From: Bacillus sp. 103mf
Lineage (GTDB): Bacteria; Bacillota; Bacilli; Bacillales; Bacillaceae_G
Direction of reading: 5' to 3'
DNA length: 64,000 nt
Assembly: GCF_900116295.1 (NCBI RefSeq)
Contig: NZ_FPAF01000003.1
Coordinates: forward strand, 248,001-312,000
Positions within the stretch are counted from its first letter, which is position 1. Each line of letters begins with the position of its first letter. A program made the position numbers and the translations under genes. The notes under the pieces are model-generated. The model saw only the letters and a list, made by a program, of their open reading frames with translations. It was not told the origin of the DNA and did no database searches. Shown here piece after piece: positions 25,491 to 34,169 of this stretch.

Positions 25491-26051
25491 TTATCTTTTC
25501 GTTGCATATATATATGTATCTCTTAATTCCGTCCCATCTACTGAAACGCTGTTATTCTCTAAAATACCTTCTAATTTAAAACCTAATCTTTCAGGTATGG
25601 CACGACTTTTGACATTTTTTGAGTCACAGCGAATTTCTACTCGATTTGCTTGTAATTCATGAAAAGCGAAATTTACAATTCCTGTAACAGCTTCTGTCAT
25701 GTATCCTTTTCCGCTAAAACGGGAGTCAATCCAATACCCAATTTCAAATTTTGGAATATCCCAGTTAATGCGGTGTAACCCTGAAGAGGCAACAAATTCA
25801 CCTGTGTCTTTAAGGAAAATGAGTAATCGTAAATCTTCACGCGCCAAAAATTTTACGTGAGAATCTCTAATATTTGCTTCTACTTCTTGTTCCGTTTGTT
25901 CTTTTTGTGCAAAAGGCATCCAAGGTTTTAATTCTTCAATAGATTCATTGATAGCGTTATATACTTCTTTTCCATCTCCAGGTCTTGGCATCCTTATGAA
26001 AAGTCTTTCCGTGTAGAACTCCGAAGGGAAATTTAATAGTAGTGGATTCAT
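25491..26051 (-). CDS. GNAT family acetyltransferase, RimL-like
   Basis: A 186-residue GNAT of the RimJ/RimL type. It opens with FYTERLFIRMPRPGDGKEVY. The core has FEIGYWIDSRFSGKGYMTEA (the acetyl-CoA loop), then ELQANRVEIRCDSKNVKSRAI and ERLGFKLEGIL. It probably acetylates a protein N-terminus or small molecule; the substrate is unknown. It is convergent with hflX and shares its terminator. Start ATG 26051 with a GGAG-like site. Confidence 0.87.
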   Translation of the reverse strand: MNPLLLNFPSEFYTERLFIRMPRPGDGKEVYNAINESIEELKPWMPFAQKEQTEQEVEANIRDSHVKFLAREDLRLLIFLKDTGEFVASSGLHRINWDIPKFEIGYWIDSRFSGKGYMTEAVTGIVNFAFHELQANRVEIRCDSKNVKSRAIPERLGFKLEGILENNSVSVDGTELRDTYIYATKR

Positions 26052-26310
26052 GAGAAACGCTCCTTATTTGTTATTTTATATTATGATACATGAATGGATG
26101 TATATGGTAAATATTTTTTCTGAATTTTAATAAAAGTAAAGTTTTATTAGGTTTTGAGGGGTATATTCATTTTGCATGGTAGTAAGCAAAGAAGTGGAAA
26201 AAGATGAAAAAGAGGTATAGAATATATTTTGTTTAAAAAGTCAGAAAAGTAAATGTGTGTGAAACATATGCAGAGGTTGTTTTGAGCACAAAAGGAGAGG
26301 AGCGTGTAGC

Positions 26311-27528
26311 ATGCAGACAATAACAAAGCCGAATGCGATGAATGCACCAACGATTTACCGTATTTTATTTGCGATTAGTTTAGGGCACTTTCTGAATGAT
26401 TCGATGCAGGCAGTTGTACCGGCACTGTTTCCCATTTTAGAAAAGTCGATGAATTTATCCTATATGCAGGTGGGATGGATTGCCTTTGCTCTCAATATGA
26501 CATCATCCATTATGCAGCCGGTGTTTGGGATGTATTCAGATAAGAAACCTTCCCCGTATTTGCTGCCACTAGGAATGTTTTCAAGCATGCTTGGGATGAT
26601 TGGACTTGCGTTTGCACCGAACTTTTTTATTATTATTTTATCCGTTTTATTTATTGGACTCGGATCTGCAGTCTTTCATCCAGAAGGCGCACGTGTTGCT
26701 TATATGGCAGCGGGAGCAAAACGTGGTTTAGCACAATCCATTTATCAAGTAGGAGGAAATACAGGGAATTCGCTTGCGCCCATTTTTACGGCACTTGTAT
26801 TTGTTCCGCTTGGTCAAATTGGAACAGTATGGTTTACAGGCTTTGCGATGGTTGGAATTATCTTATTATACTTTGTTTCTACATGGTATAAAGGCGAGTT
26901 AGCAAGCGGGGCTGTAAGAAGTAAGAAACGTGCTGCACTAGAAGCTGAAAGTTTAGTAATAAGCAGCCGAATTAAGTTTGTCATTGTTTTACTTGTATTT
27001 TTAACATTTGTTCGCTCGTGGTACGGAGCAGGGATTGGAAACTTTTATCAGTTTTATTTAATTGAGCATTATGGATTATCTATTAAGAATGCACAGTTTT
27101 ACGTATTTGCTTTCATGATTGCTGGCGTACTTGGAACGTTTTTTGGCGGGCCATTAGCAGATCGGTTTGGAAAGCGAAATATTATTGTTTTTTCCATGCT
27201 CGGTTCAGCACCTCTAGCGCTATTATTGCCACACGTTTCGCTCGTCTGGGTTGTTCCATTGTTTCTTTGTATTGGATTTATTAGTTCTAGTAGCTTCAGT
27301 GTGATTGTTGTGTATGCACAGGAGCTTGTTCCAGGAAAGGTTGGTATGGTATCTGGATTAATTGTCGGACTTGCATTTGGGCTTGGGGCGTTAGGAGCAG
27401 TTATACTTGGAAAATTGGCAGATATATATAGCCTTAACTTTATTATGATATTATGCAGCACTCTGCCGTTAATTGGCTTATCATCATGGTTATTGCCAAA
27501 TGACCGTAAAACGATGAAAAGAGTGTAG
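26311..27528 (+). CDS. fsr: Fosmidomycin-resistance-type MFS exporter
   Basis: A 405-residue MFS protein starting at ATG 26311 behind AAGGAGAGGAG. Residues 20-50 (ISLGHFLNDSMQAVVPALFP) and the helix 2-3 region IMQPVFGMYSDKKPSPYLLP match the Fsr subgroup, as does FHPEGARVAYMAAGAKRGLA followed by QSIYQVGGNTG. Members export fosmidomycin, and some other drugs, from the cytosol. Twelve TM segments are visible. It is monocistronic with a strong terminator. The symbol is by family resemblance. Confidence 0.8.
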   Translation: MQTITKPNAMNAPTIYRILFAISLGHFLNDSMQAVVPALFPILEKSMNLSYMQVGWIAFALNMTSSIMQPVFGMYSDKKPSPYLLPLGMFSSMLGMIGLAFAPNFFIIILSVLFIGLGSAVFHPEGARVAYMAAGAKRGLAQSIYQVGGNTGNSLAPIFTALVFVPLGQIGTVWFTGFAMVGIILLYFVSTWYKGELASGAVRSKKRAALEAESLVISSRIKFVIVLLVFLTFVRSWYGAGIGNFYQFYLIEHYGLSIKNAQFYVFAFMIAGVLGTFFGGPLADRFGKRNIIVFSMLGSAPLALLLPHVSLVWVVPLFLCIGFISSSSFSVIVVYAQELVPGKVGMVSGLIVGLAFGLGALGAVILGKLADIYSLNFIMILCSTLPLIGLSSWLLPNDRKTMKRV

Positions 27529-27538
27529 TCAGCGTATA

Positions 27539-27573
27539 AAAAGGTGCAACTTGACATATAAGTTACACCTTTT
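27539..27573. terminator. Bidirectional terminator
   Basis: AAAAGGTG-C-AACTT / AAGTT-A-CACCTTTT lies between convergent genes. Confidence 0.75.
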
Positions 27574-27579
27574 CAATAT

Positions 27580-29214
27580 CTATAGTTTTAATTTTTTCAA
27601 CAATGGTAGTCGATTGATACGATCGCCAAGAATGTCAGAAGCAAGGCCGCTTGTAAATACAAAAGCGAAGTAAACAAGTCCGCCAAGGGCACCGCATACG
27701 ACCACAATTAATAATGACTCCATATATGACTGGCCAGGAATTAACCATTTTAATAACGTTTTTACGCCAACTACTATAGCAGACATCGCAGCCGAGTAAA
27801 TGGTAATAAGTAATATTGTTTTACCAGTTTTTACGATGTTAAACTTTGTATATTTCACAATGCAGTATAACATGATTACATCAGAAACGAGGTAACCAAG
27901 TATAGTTCCTAATACAGCGCCGTGTCCACCGAGTAGGTATAGAAGCGGCGTGTTGACAATAACTTTTACAATAATACCAACAGTAAAAGCAATCATTGTT
28001 TTACGCTGATAATCAATACCTTGTAAAATAGCAGCTGATACGGTGAAGATTGCACTCATTACAGCGGATGGTGCATATGAGATTAAATATTGTGAACCAT
28101 CTAATGCTGTATTGTGATCAAAATATACCATGCGAAATGCATCGTATGCGATGCTCGCAAGTCCAAATGATGCTGGAATTGTGAAAAATAATAAGACTGT
28201 GAAAATCTTTTCAATTTGGTTTTGCAACTCTTCTAATTTACCACCCGTAAATGACTGTGTAATTGCCGGGATGATTGTAAGTGAAAATCCTGTTGCTAGT
28301 GATGCTGGTATCATAATTAATTTTTGAGCATAGTTCGTAATGTAAGCGAACACAGCGTTTGCTTTATCAAGCGGCGTACCGATTGCCCGCAGTGCATCGG
28401 CAACTGTATATTGATCCACTAATGTATAAAGTGGAATGGCAATACCTACAAAGACAATTGGAATCGCATACCGAAGCAGTTCCATATAAATCTTTGTTAA
28501 GGAAAATGAAGAAGAGCGGGTTTTTAGTTCTCCTTCTGGCGGACGAAGCCCATTGTATTTTCTCCAGTACATAATGAGCATGGAAACACTAGCAATTGCT
28601 CCAATAACAGCGCCAAATGTTGCAACTGCTACAGAAGATGCTACTGATCCGCCTAATAGTTTAGAAACGATAAAGCTTCCAACTAAAATAAAAATAACAC
28701 GAGCAATTTGTTCCACAACTTGTGAAACAGCACTTGGTTTCATATATTGAAAACCTTGGAAATAACCGCGGGTAACACTCATTGCTGGCACAATAATAAG
28801 TGCAAAACTTAGCGCACGCATTGTTAATGTTACATTTTCGACAAATCCAGGTTCAGGTGTTTTAGATCGGATAATTAATTCCGATACGTATGGTGCACCG
28901 AAAAATAAAATTAAGAAACCAAGGAATCCCATAAACATCATTACTTTTAAGCTGGAATTGTATAATTTTTTACTTGTACTGTAATCTCCTAAAGCGTTAT
29001 ATTTGGCAACAAATTTGGAAACGGCGATAGGAATACCTGCCGTTGAAAAGCTTAGTAAAATTCCATACCAGGAGTACGCATAAGAATATAAAGCAACTCC
29101 TTCACTTCCAACTAAAGCTTGAAATGGGAAGAAATAAATAAAACCTAAAATACGTGAAATCATTGTCGCACCGCTTAGCAGGGCAGTGCCTTTTAATACT
29201 TTTGAAGTAGACAA
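27580..29214 (-). CDS. MurJ/SpoVB-type polysaccharide flippase
   Basis: A 544-residue integral membrane protein of the MOP (MATE/PST/MVF) superfamily with about 14 helices. The N-terminus LKGTALLSGATMISRILGFI and the segment VTRGYFQGFQYMKPSAVSQV match the SpoVB/YtgP branch. YtgP (MurJ) flips lipid II across the membrane and SpoVB serves spore cortex synthesis; which role applies here is undecided. It starts at TTG 29214 behind GGAGGAAG. It is monocistronic. Confidence 0.85.
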   Translation of the reverse strand: MSTSKVLKGTALLSGATMISRILGFIYFFPFQALVGSEGVALYSYAYSWYGILLSFSTAGIPIAVSKFVAKYNALGDYSTSKKLYNSSLKVMMFMGFLGFLILFFGAPYVSELIIRSKTPEPGFVENVTLTMRALSFALIIVPAMSVTRGYFQGFQYMKPSAVSQVVEQIARVIFILVGSFIVSKLLGGSVASSVAVATFGAVIGAIASVSMLIMYWRKYNGLRPPEGELKTRSSSFSLTKIYMELLRYAIPIVFVGIAIPLYTLVDQYTVADALRAIGTPLDKANAVFAYITNYAQKLIMIPASLATGFSLTIIPAITQSFTGGKLEELQNQIEKIFTVLLFFTIPASFGLASIAYDAFRMVYFDHNTALDGSQYLISYAPSAVMSAIFTVSAAILQGIDYQRKTMIAFTVGIIVKVIVNTPLLYLLGGHGAVLGTILGYLVSDVIMLYCIVKYTKFNIVKTGKTILLITIYSAAMSAIVVGVKTLLKWLIPGQSYMESLLIVVVCGALGGLVYFAFVFTSGLASDILGDRINRLPLLKKLKL

Positions 29215-29490
29215 AATACTTCCTCCTACTCTGGTTGCTTAAGAATCATCTTTTTCTACTATAAACTTGTCTTGGTATTTTATAAAGTAAAATACTAAAT
29301 TTAGTATTAAATAATTTTTACAAAGCGTGTTTTTTTTGCGAAATTTTAGTAGGGAATTGTAATTTTGAGGGAAGTGTGATAATTTAGATTATTCTTGATG
29401 ACACAATTGTTAAAAAGACATGAAGATGCAATTAGGAAAAATTTATCATATAATAAGATTGATTCAAAAGAGATATTGGGAGGTGTTGAT

Positions 29491-29574
29491 ATGGCGATTA
29501 CAATGAAATTGCTAGATACTGCAGCGTCTCATGCAAAGCCAAGTATGGAAACGGCGATACTTTGCATGAGGTAG
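29491..29574 (+). CDS. Possible 27-residue small protein
   Basis: ATG 29491, ideally spaced behind GGGAGGTG, encodes MAITMKLLDTAASHAKPSME then TAILCMR and a stop. The ORF encloses an inverted repeat CTCATGCAAAG / CTTTGCATGAG (11 bp) near its end. It could be a real microprotein, a leader peptide for the HTH gene 107 bp downstream, or a remnant. No homologue is known to me. Confidence 0.4.
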   Translation: MAITMKLLDTAASHAKPSMETAILCMR

Positions 29575-29680
29575 ACAAATAATCTAACATACAATCGCCT
29601 AAATGGACTTGTATCATTTCTTTTATATTTGGCTTTGCACCTTATTTAGATGAAACATAAAAAATAAGGGGCGAGCGGAA

Positions 29681-29944
29681 ATGAAATATGTAAAAGCAGC
29701 GACTGTTTTACCTGAAAAGTTGATTATAGAAATTCAAAAGTATGTGCAAGGCGAAACGATTTATATTCCAAAACAAGAAAATGCTTATCATAAGTGGGGC
29801 ACGCGCTCTGGAGGGAGAAAGCAACTTGATGATCGAAATAAAGCAATTAAAGATGCTTTTAAAAACGGAACATCAATTTGTCAATTAGCTGAAGAATATT
29901 TTCTCTCCATTGAAACTATAAAAAAAATAGTATACTCCAAATAA
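29681..29944 (+). CDS. CD3324-like / Mor-type HTH protein
   Basis: An 87-residue DNA-binding protein. The N-terminus KYVKAATVLPEKLIIEIQKY followed by VQGETIYIPK is characteristic of the CD3324-type family related to the Mor activator. The second half, IKDAFKNGTSICQLAEEYFL then SIETIKKIVYSK, is a helix-turn-helix. It is probably a small transcription regulator of unknown target. ATG 29681 follows GGGGCGAG-type sequence. A strong terminator is 5 bp past the stop. Confidence 0.8.
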   Translation: MKYVKAATVLPEKLIIEIQKYVQGETIYIPKQENAYHKWGTRSGGRKQLDDRNKAIKDAFKNGTSICQLAEEYFLSIETIKKIVYSK

Positions 29945-29948
29945 AGAT

Positions 29949-29989
29949 AAAAGCACTGAGTTTTTTTATATAAAATACTCAGTGCTTTT
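29949..29989 (+). terminator. Strong intrinsic terminator
   Basis: AAAAGCACTGAGT / ACTCAGTGCTTTT, a 13-bp perfect stem, ends in TTTT. Confidence 0.85.
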
Positions 29990-30061
29990 GTATGTAAAGT
30001 TTGTTTCTAAATTATCTTCTGCATTTTATAAAGCAAATGCATTGTATAAAATAAAAAATAG

Positions 30062-30217
30062 ATAAAGTGAAACTTCCGTCAATGGGGGGGGCTTTATCCC
30101 CCACTGACGGAAAGCCCGCCCAATCGGGCTTTTACGGGCAGTTATCCCCCACCTATCTTCCTCGTTTCTCTCTGAATCTTGAGGTGGGGGTCTTACTGCC
30201 CGTTAATGCGGGATAAA
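30062..30217 (-). repeat. bcr1 repeat, copy 2 (inverted)
   Basis: The reverse complement of copy 1 is bounded by ATAAA on both sides (30062-30066 and 30213-30217), i.e. TTTAT target duplication. It contains the same hairpin-forming blocks (GCCCGCCCAATCGGGC and the CCGTCA / TGACGG pair). Its right end is 23 bp before the start of the EF-G-binding gene, so it forms that gene's upstream region. Confidence 0.88.
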
Positions 30218-30240
30218 CAATTTTGTATGGAGTGATAGAA

Positions 30241-30879
30241 ATGAATGCTTTTATTAGAAGTGATCAATACAACTTTATAAAATCACAAGCTTATATTCTA
30301 GTGAATGGACATGCAACTGCGAATGATAGGGGAGTTATTGCTGCGCTGAAATCCCTGGCGATAGAAAAAGTATTACATCTGTTTGAGGATCTTACAGATG
30401 AACAAAAAGAATTAATGGATATGATTTTGAAGATTGAAAATAGGGAGGATGCAGAATCATTTTTGTTCAAGTTAACCCCATATGTAATACCGTTCCAAGA
30501 GGTGTCCCAGCAAACATTAAAAAAATTATTTCCTAAGGCTAAAAAGCTTAAACTGCCCCAAATGGAAGAAATCAATATGAAAAAGACATCTTACTTAAGT
30601 TGGATTGATAAAGGGACGAACAGAAAATTTATTATAGTTCGGAATAATAATAAGCTCGTAGGCGTGCAAGGTACATTTCAAAGTATAAACAAAAAAGGGA
30701 TTTGTGCATTGTGTCATAAACATGAAGAAGTGGGAATGTTTCTTGTTGAAATAAAAGGTGATGTACCAGGTACTTTTATTAAGAAGGGAAACTATATTTG
30801 TCAGGATAGTACAGTGTGTAATTGTAATATCACTTCACTTGATAAATTACATGATTTCATCGAGAGAGTGAGAAAATAA
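30241..30879 (+). CDS. FusB/FBP-like elongation factor G-binding protein
   Basis: A 212-residue protein, start ATG 30241 behind TGGAGTGA. The N-terminal helical bundle (MNAFIRSDQYNFIKSQAYIL) is the EF-G-binding domain. The C-terminal half is a treble-clef zinc finger with C155-x2-C158 (CALCH), C187 and C193/C195 (YICQDSTVCNC). Relatives FusB/FusC pull EF-G off the ribosome and give fusidic-acid resistance; the Bacillus homologues were long called fibronectin-binding proteins. It is cytosolic and monocistronic with its own terminator. Confidence 0.85.
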   Translation: MNAFIRSDQYNFIKSQAYILVNGHATANDRGVIAALKSLAIEKVLHLFEDLTDEQKELMDMILKIENREDAESFLFKLTPYVIPFQEVSQQTLKKLFPKAKKLKLPQMEEINMKKTSYLSWIDKGTNRKFIIVRNNNKLVGVQGTFQSINKKGICALCHKHEEVGMFLVEIKGDVPGTFIKKGNYICQDSTVCNCNITSLDKLHDFIERVRK

Positions 30880-30902
30880 GTGATGGATACAGTTGTGAAT
30901 AG

Positions 30903-30938
30903 GGAAAAAAGGACACTGCTATTTGTGTCCTTTTTTCC
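30903..30938. terminator. Bidirectional terminator
   Basis: GGAAAAAAGGACAC / GTGTCCTTTTTTCC lies between the convergent EF-G-binding and msrA genes. Confidence 0.85.
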
Positions 30939-30946
30939 TTATTGTA

Positions 30947-31483
30947 TTATTTCTTTTGCCAGTTTGCTTTAATAAAGTCTTCACGACCAGATTCTTTCCG
31001 CTCTTGTGCATATTTTTCTGGATTCTTTTTATAAAAATGTTGATGATATTCTTCAGCCACGTAAAATGGTGCAGCGGGGCGAATTTCTGTTACAATTGGG
31101 TCTTTAAACATACCGCTTTCTGCTAAAGTTTGTTTTGATTTTTCAGCAAGTTCTTTTTGCACTTCATTGTGATAAAAAATGGCTGTACGATAAGATGGAC
31201 CACGGTCAAAAAATTGTCCTCCATCATCTGTTGGATCAATTTGTGGCCAATATAAATCTAATAATTTTTGATAAGGAAATATAGTAGGATCAAATGTAAT
31301 TTGAACGACTTCTAAATGTCCTGATTTCCCTGATTTTACATCTTCATATGTTGGGTTTTCAATATGTCCTCCTGCATAACCTGAAAGGACTTTATGTATA
31401 CCAGGCAGTTCATCGAATGGTTTTACCATACACCAAAAGCAGCCGCCCGCAAAAGTTGCAAGTTCATATTGTTTTTCTTCCAT
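30947..31483 (-). CDS. msrA: Peptide methionine-S-sulfoxide reductase MsrA
   Basis: A 178-residue MsrA. The catalytic motif is GGCFWC with nucleophile C15. It continues with [40 protein letters not shown] and [12 protein letters not shown], all hallmarks of the family. It reduces the S epimer of methionine sulfoxide in proteins, with thioredoxin as reductant, repairing oxidative damage in the cytosol. No MsrB is fused or adjacent. Confidence 0.95.
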   Translation of the reverse strand: MEEKQYELATFAGGCFWCMVKPFDELPGIHKVLSGYAGGHIENPTYEDVKSGKSGHLEVVQITFDPTIFPYQKLLDLYWPQIDPTDDGGQFFDRGPSYRTAIFYHNEVQKELAEKSKQTLAESGMFKDPIVTEIRPAAPFYVAEEYHQHFYKKNPEKYAQERKESGREDFIKANWQKK

Positions 31484-31575
31484 TATATTTAATCCTCCTA
31501 AATTGATATGTTTTATACAGTATCGTATATGTTTTGAATCATCGCAAGAGAAAAGTCAGGAAGAATAATAAAAAT

Positions 31576-32709
31576 TTATTGTGGTCGTTTATTTATAATA
31601 TCTCCATTTTGATTAATTTGTACTTCATTGGAAATAGATTGTAAATATTGCAGCATGTTTTGTTTTTCTGTACCTTGAAGCGGTGTAATTTGGTTATTGC
31701 GAATCATATAAGGATTAAATGACATGCGGACGTCGCTTCCTTTAAATTTAATCGTAAGAACTCCAGTTTCTGCACTATGTCCTTTTACATAATCAGGGAA
31801 GAGGAAGTTTCCAAGTGAGTATGCAACAGGAACTTTGTTGTAATATTCAAAGCCTTGTAACCAATGGGGATGACTTCCAACGATCGCATTTGCACCTGCT
31901 TCTACTATTTTTTGTACATATTCTTTTTGATAAGCAGCAGGGCGATTTGTTTTTTCGACTCCCCAATGCATATACACGATCATATAATCGGCATCTTTCT
32001 TTTGTTCTTTAATTGTTTTTGTGACTAGGTTTAAATCGTAACCATTTGCAATACCAGGTTTGTTATCTGTAGCTGCCCATGCAGCGTCAGGCATAAAACG
32101 AACGAAAGAGAGAAATTTGAATTTTTTACCTTTAATTGTAACTTCTCTCGATGTATATGCATCTTTTGCATTTTTTCCTGCACCGATATACGGAAATCCC
32201 ATTTTTTCAACATGGGAAATTGTATCCAATAAGCCTTCTTGATAATAATCGAGAGTATGATTATTTCCGATATTAACAATATCATAGCCTGTATTTTTAA
32301 TAGCTTTTAGTGTAGAAGGGTCGCTTTTAATCCAAAACAGTTGGCCAGGATATTTTTTCTCGTGAGTTGTAAACGCAGATTCTAGATTTACAAATGAGTA
32401 GTCTGCTTTTTCTATTTCCGGTTTTACATGCTGAAATGGATAATCAGCACCTTTACTTTGAATAACAGGTCGCAATTGCCAATCAAACATTGTATCACCC
32501 GAGAATGTAAGGGTAATCTCAGGATCTTCTTTCGGTTTTTTTGTTTGTTCTTTTCCTTTTGCTTTTTCTGTTTGTTTACTTTTTACTTCTGTATTTTGTT
32601 CATTTTTTGTTTCTGAATTTAGCGCATAGTTGATTAATAAGATTATCGGGGTGAAAAGTACGGCTAATACTATAGTGCGTTTTAGTAATGTTCTTTTGCG
32701 AATTTTCAT
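31576..32709 (-). CDS. CapA-family metallophosphatase-like protein
   Basis: A 377-residue membrane-anchored protein. I start at ATG 32709, giving MKIRKRTLLKRTIVLAVLFT, a single N-terminal TM helix. An extracellular lysine/glutamate linker and the PGA_cap domain follow: LTFSGDTMFDWQLRP, YSFVNLESAFTT, NIGNNHTLDY, GWGVEK-like HWGVEKTN and VGSHPHWLQG, the last carrying metal ligands. CapA/PgsA proteins act in poly-gamma-glutamate synthesis or transport; this one is alone, away from capB/capC, so it may act on another wall polymer. Confidence 0.88.
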   Translation of the reverse strand: MKIRKRTLLKRTIVLAVLFTPIILLINYALNSETKNEQNTEVKSKQTEKAKGKEQTKKPKEDPEITLTFSGDTMFDWQLRPVIQSKGADYPFQHVKPEIEKADYSFVNLESAFTTHEKKYPGQLFWIKSDPSTLKAIKNTGYDIVNIGNNHTLDYYQEGLLDTISHVEKMGFPYIGAGKNAKDAYTSREVTIKGKKFKFLSFVRFMPDAAWAATDNKPGIANGYDLNLVTKTIKEQKKDADYMIVYMHWGVEKTNRPAAYQKEYVQKIVEAGANAIVGSHPHWLQGFEYYNKVPVAYSLGNFLFPDYVKGHSAETGVLTIKFKGSDVRMSFNPYMIRNNQITPLQGTEKQNMLQYLQSISNEVQINQNGDIINKRPQ

Positions 32710-33015
32710 AAGTAGTCCTTTCTCTATAAAGTTAATAGTATGTAGGAACATTAATTTTTGAATTATATTTAAATATTAACTTTTAGTGATTTGATATTAA
32801 GGGAACTCGAGAGGTTTCATTAGAACAATGAGGGTGTTTAATAAACTAGATTTTTATAAATCTATAATTCTACCTATAACTTTATATGAAAGTGGATTTG
32901 AAGGAAAGTAAAAAAATCGAAATTTTTAGAAAAATATCAAAAAATGAAGGTTGTAAGTGACGTTACGTCATCTATTATAGTTAGGATATAGAATACAAAG
33001 AAAGAGGAATGGTAA

Positions 33016-33720
33016 ATGAAGAAAAGCGACATGAATTGGAAGGAGCAAGACCATTGGGGATTAAAAGAATTTTTATTAATGATGCTACTTGAATTTGTAT
33101 TTGTTATAGGATGCATAAAATTCTTAGTAAAGCCTATTTATTCTCAGTGGTTTGATAATGAGTTATATTCAGGAACTTTAACAGGATTAACAATAGCGAT
33201 TGTTTTAGTTTTAGGTGTATATTTTATCGTTCTTCGTCCAAAGAAGCTTTCTTGGAGTGAAGTAGGAATCAGGTCATTGTCTATGAAGGATTGGAAAATT
33301 ATTGTCTTACTAACTATTATATTAATGGTTGGTGATGTAATAGTGATGGCACTTACTAGCTTTATTGGGAATACTTATGAGAACAGCAAAACTGAGGCTA
33401 TGCAGCAAAACGTAAATTTCTTTACAGTTCTTATTGCCTTTATTTCTGCGGCGGTCATTTCACCAATATATGAGGAAATATTTTATCGTGGTTTTTTATA
33501 TCGATGGCTACGTACACGCTTAGGTATGATAGTGGCCATTTTTCTAAGCTCAGTAATCTTTACAATTATCCACATTCCAACTTATAACGCGATGCCTGTA
33601 AACTTCTTGAGTGGTATAGTCTTTGCATGGGCGTATGAACGAACCAATTCAATCTGGGCACCAGTCATCATTCATGGTCTAACTAATGGAATTATGGTGC
33701 TGCTGACAACGATGGGATAG
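33016..33720 (+). CDS. CPBP family intramembrane metalloprotease
   Basis: A 234-residue membrane protein with about six helices. The Abi/CPBP motifs are EEIFYRGFLYRWLRTRLG (glutamates and arginine) and FTIIHIPTY plus IIHGLTNG (histidine ligands). Family members are Rce1-like metalloproteases, some linked to bacteriocin self-immunity, others to prenylated-protein processing. No bacteriocin gene is seen nearby. Start ATG 33016 behind AGAGGAA. Confidence 0.88.
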   Translation: MKKSDMNWKEQDHWGLKEFLLMMLLEFVFVIGCIKFLVKPIYSQWFDNELYSGTLTGLTIAIVLVLGVYFIVLRPKKLSWSEVGIRSLSMKDWKIIVLLTIILMVGDVIVMALTSFIGNTYENSKTEAMQQNVNFFTVLIAFISAAVISPIYEEIFYRGFLYRWLRTRLGMIVAIFLSSVIFTIIHIPTYNAMPVNFLSGIVFAWAYERTNSIWAPVIIHGLTNGIMVLLTTMG

Positions 33721-33839
33721 TAAAAGTTGTTGTAAGCAGGTGAAGTATCCAATGCCACTTTATACATGCTTTTAAAGCATCCTATTTTCACTTTAGATAG
33801 TGAACTATATTCAAAATCAACTATCGGGGAGTTTTAGTT

Positions 33840-33985
33840 GAGTAAAAATAATCAAACTTTTTTATAAAGTACTATACTAATTAATAAGCAAAGAAACCAT
33901 TTTAATCAAACTTTTTTCAAAATGGTTTCTTTTTATTTATCATAAATTAAGGGTTTATGAGGTGTTTTTAATCAAACTTTATTCC
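33840..33985 (+). repeat. Hairpin repeat B, copy 1
   Basis: Three direct copies of TAATCAAACTTTTTT occur at 33849, 33903 and (imperfect) 33969. The middle one is the loop of AAGAAACCATTTT / AAAATGGTTTCTT plus T-run (33891-33935). The layout matches the reverse complement of 48060-48192, where the outer blocks are similar and the stem is different but still paired. Confidence 0.6.
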
Positions 33986-34169
33986 AAACTTACATCAACA
34001 CATAAGTCGCTGCTATGCAGAATACATTTTGACCGCTACTTGCTTACTCCTTTTGTTTAAATATGGCATGTGGTAGGAAAAGGCCCTGACCGCTTCTATA
34101 CGCGGCCAGATGCTCTTGCCCTCCCAAAAGAAAGAGAGTCGGTCGGTTTTTTACTTTTAAAAATAGTAA
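33985..34169 (-). repeat. ~200 bp MITE-like repeat, copy 2 (inverted)
   Basis: It shares ACATAAGTCGCTGCTATG, GGCCCTGACCGCTTCTA and the GGCCAGATGCTCT core with the other copies. Its terminal TATATAAAT sequences are degraded. It ends at the stop codon of the dioxygenase gene. Confidence 0.65.

Noticed and set aside
30923-31126. Plus-strand hydrophobic frame over msrA
   Set aside because: Antisense to the well-supported msrA coding region and its terminator.
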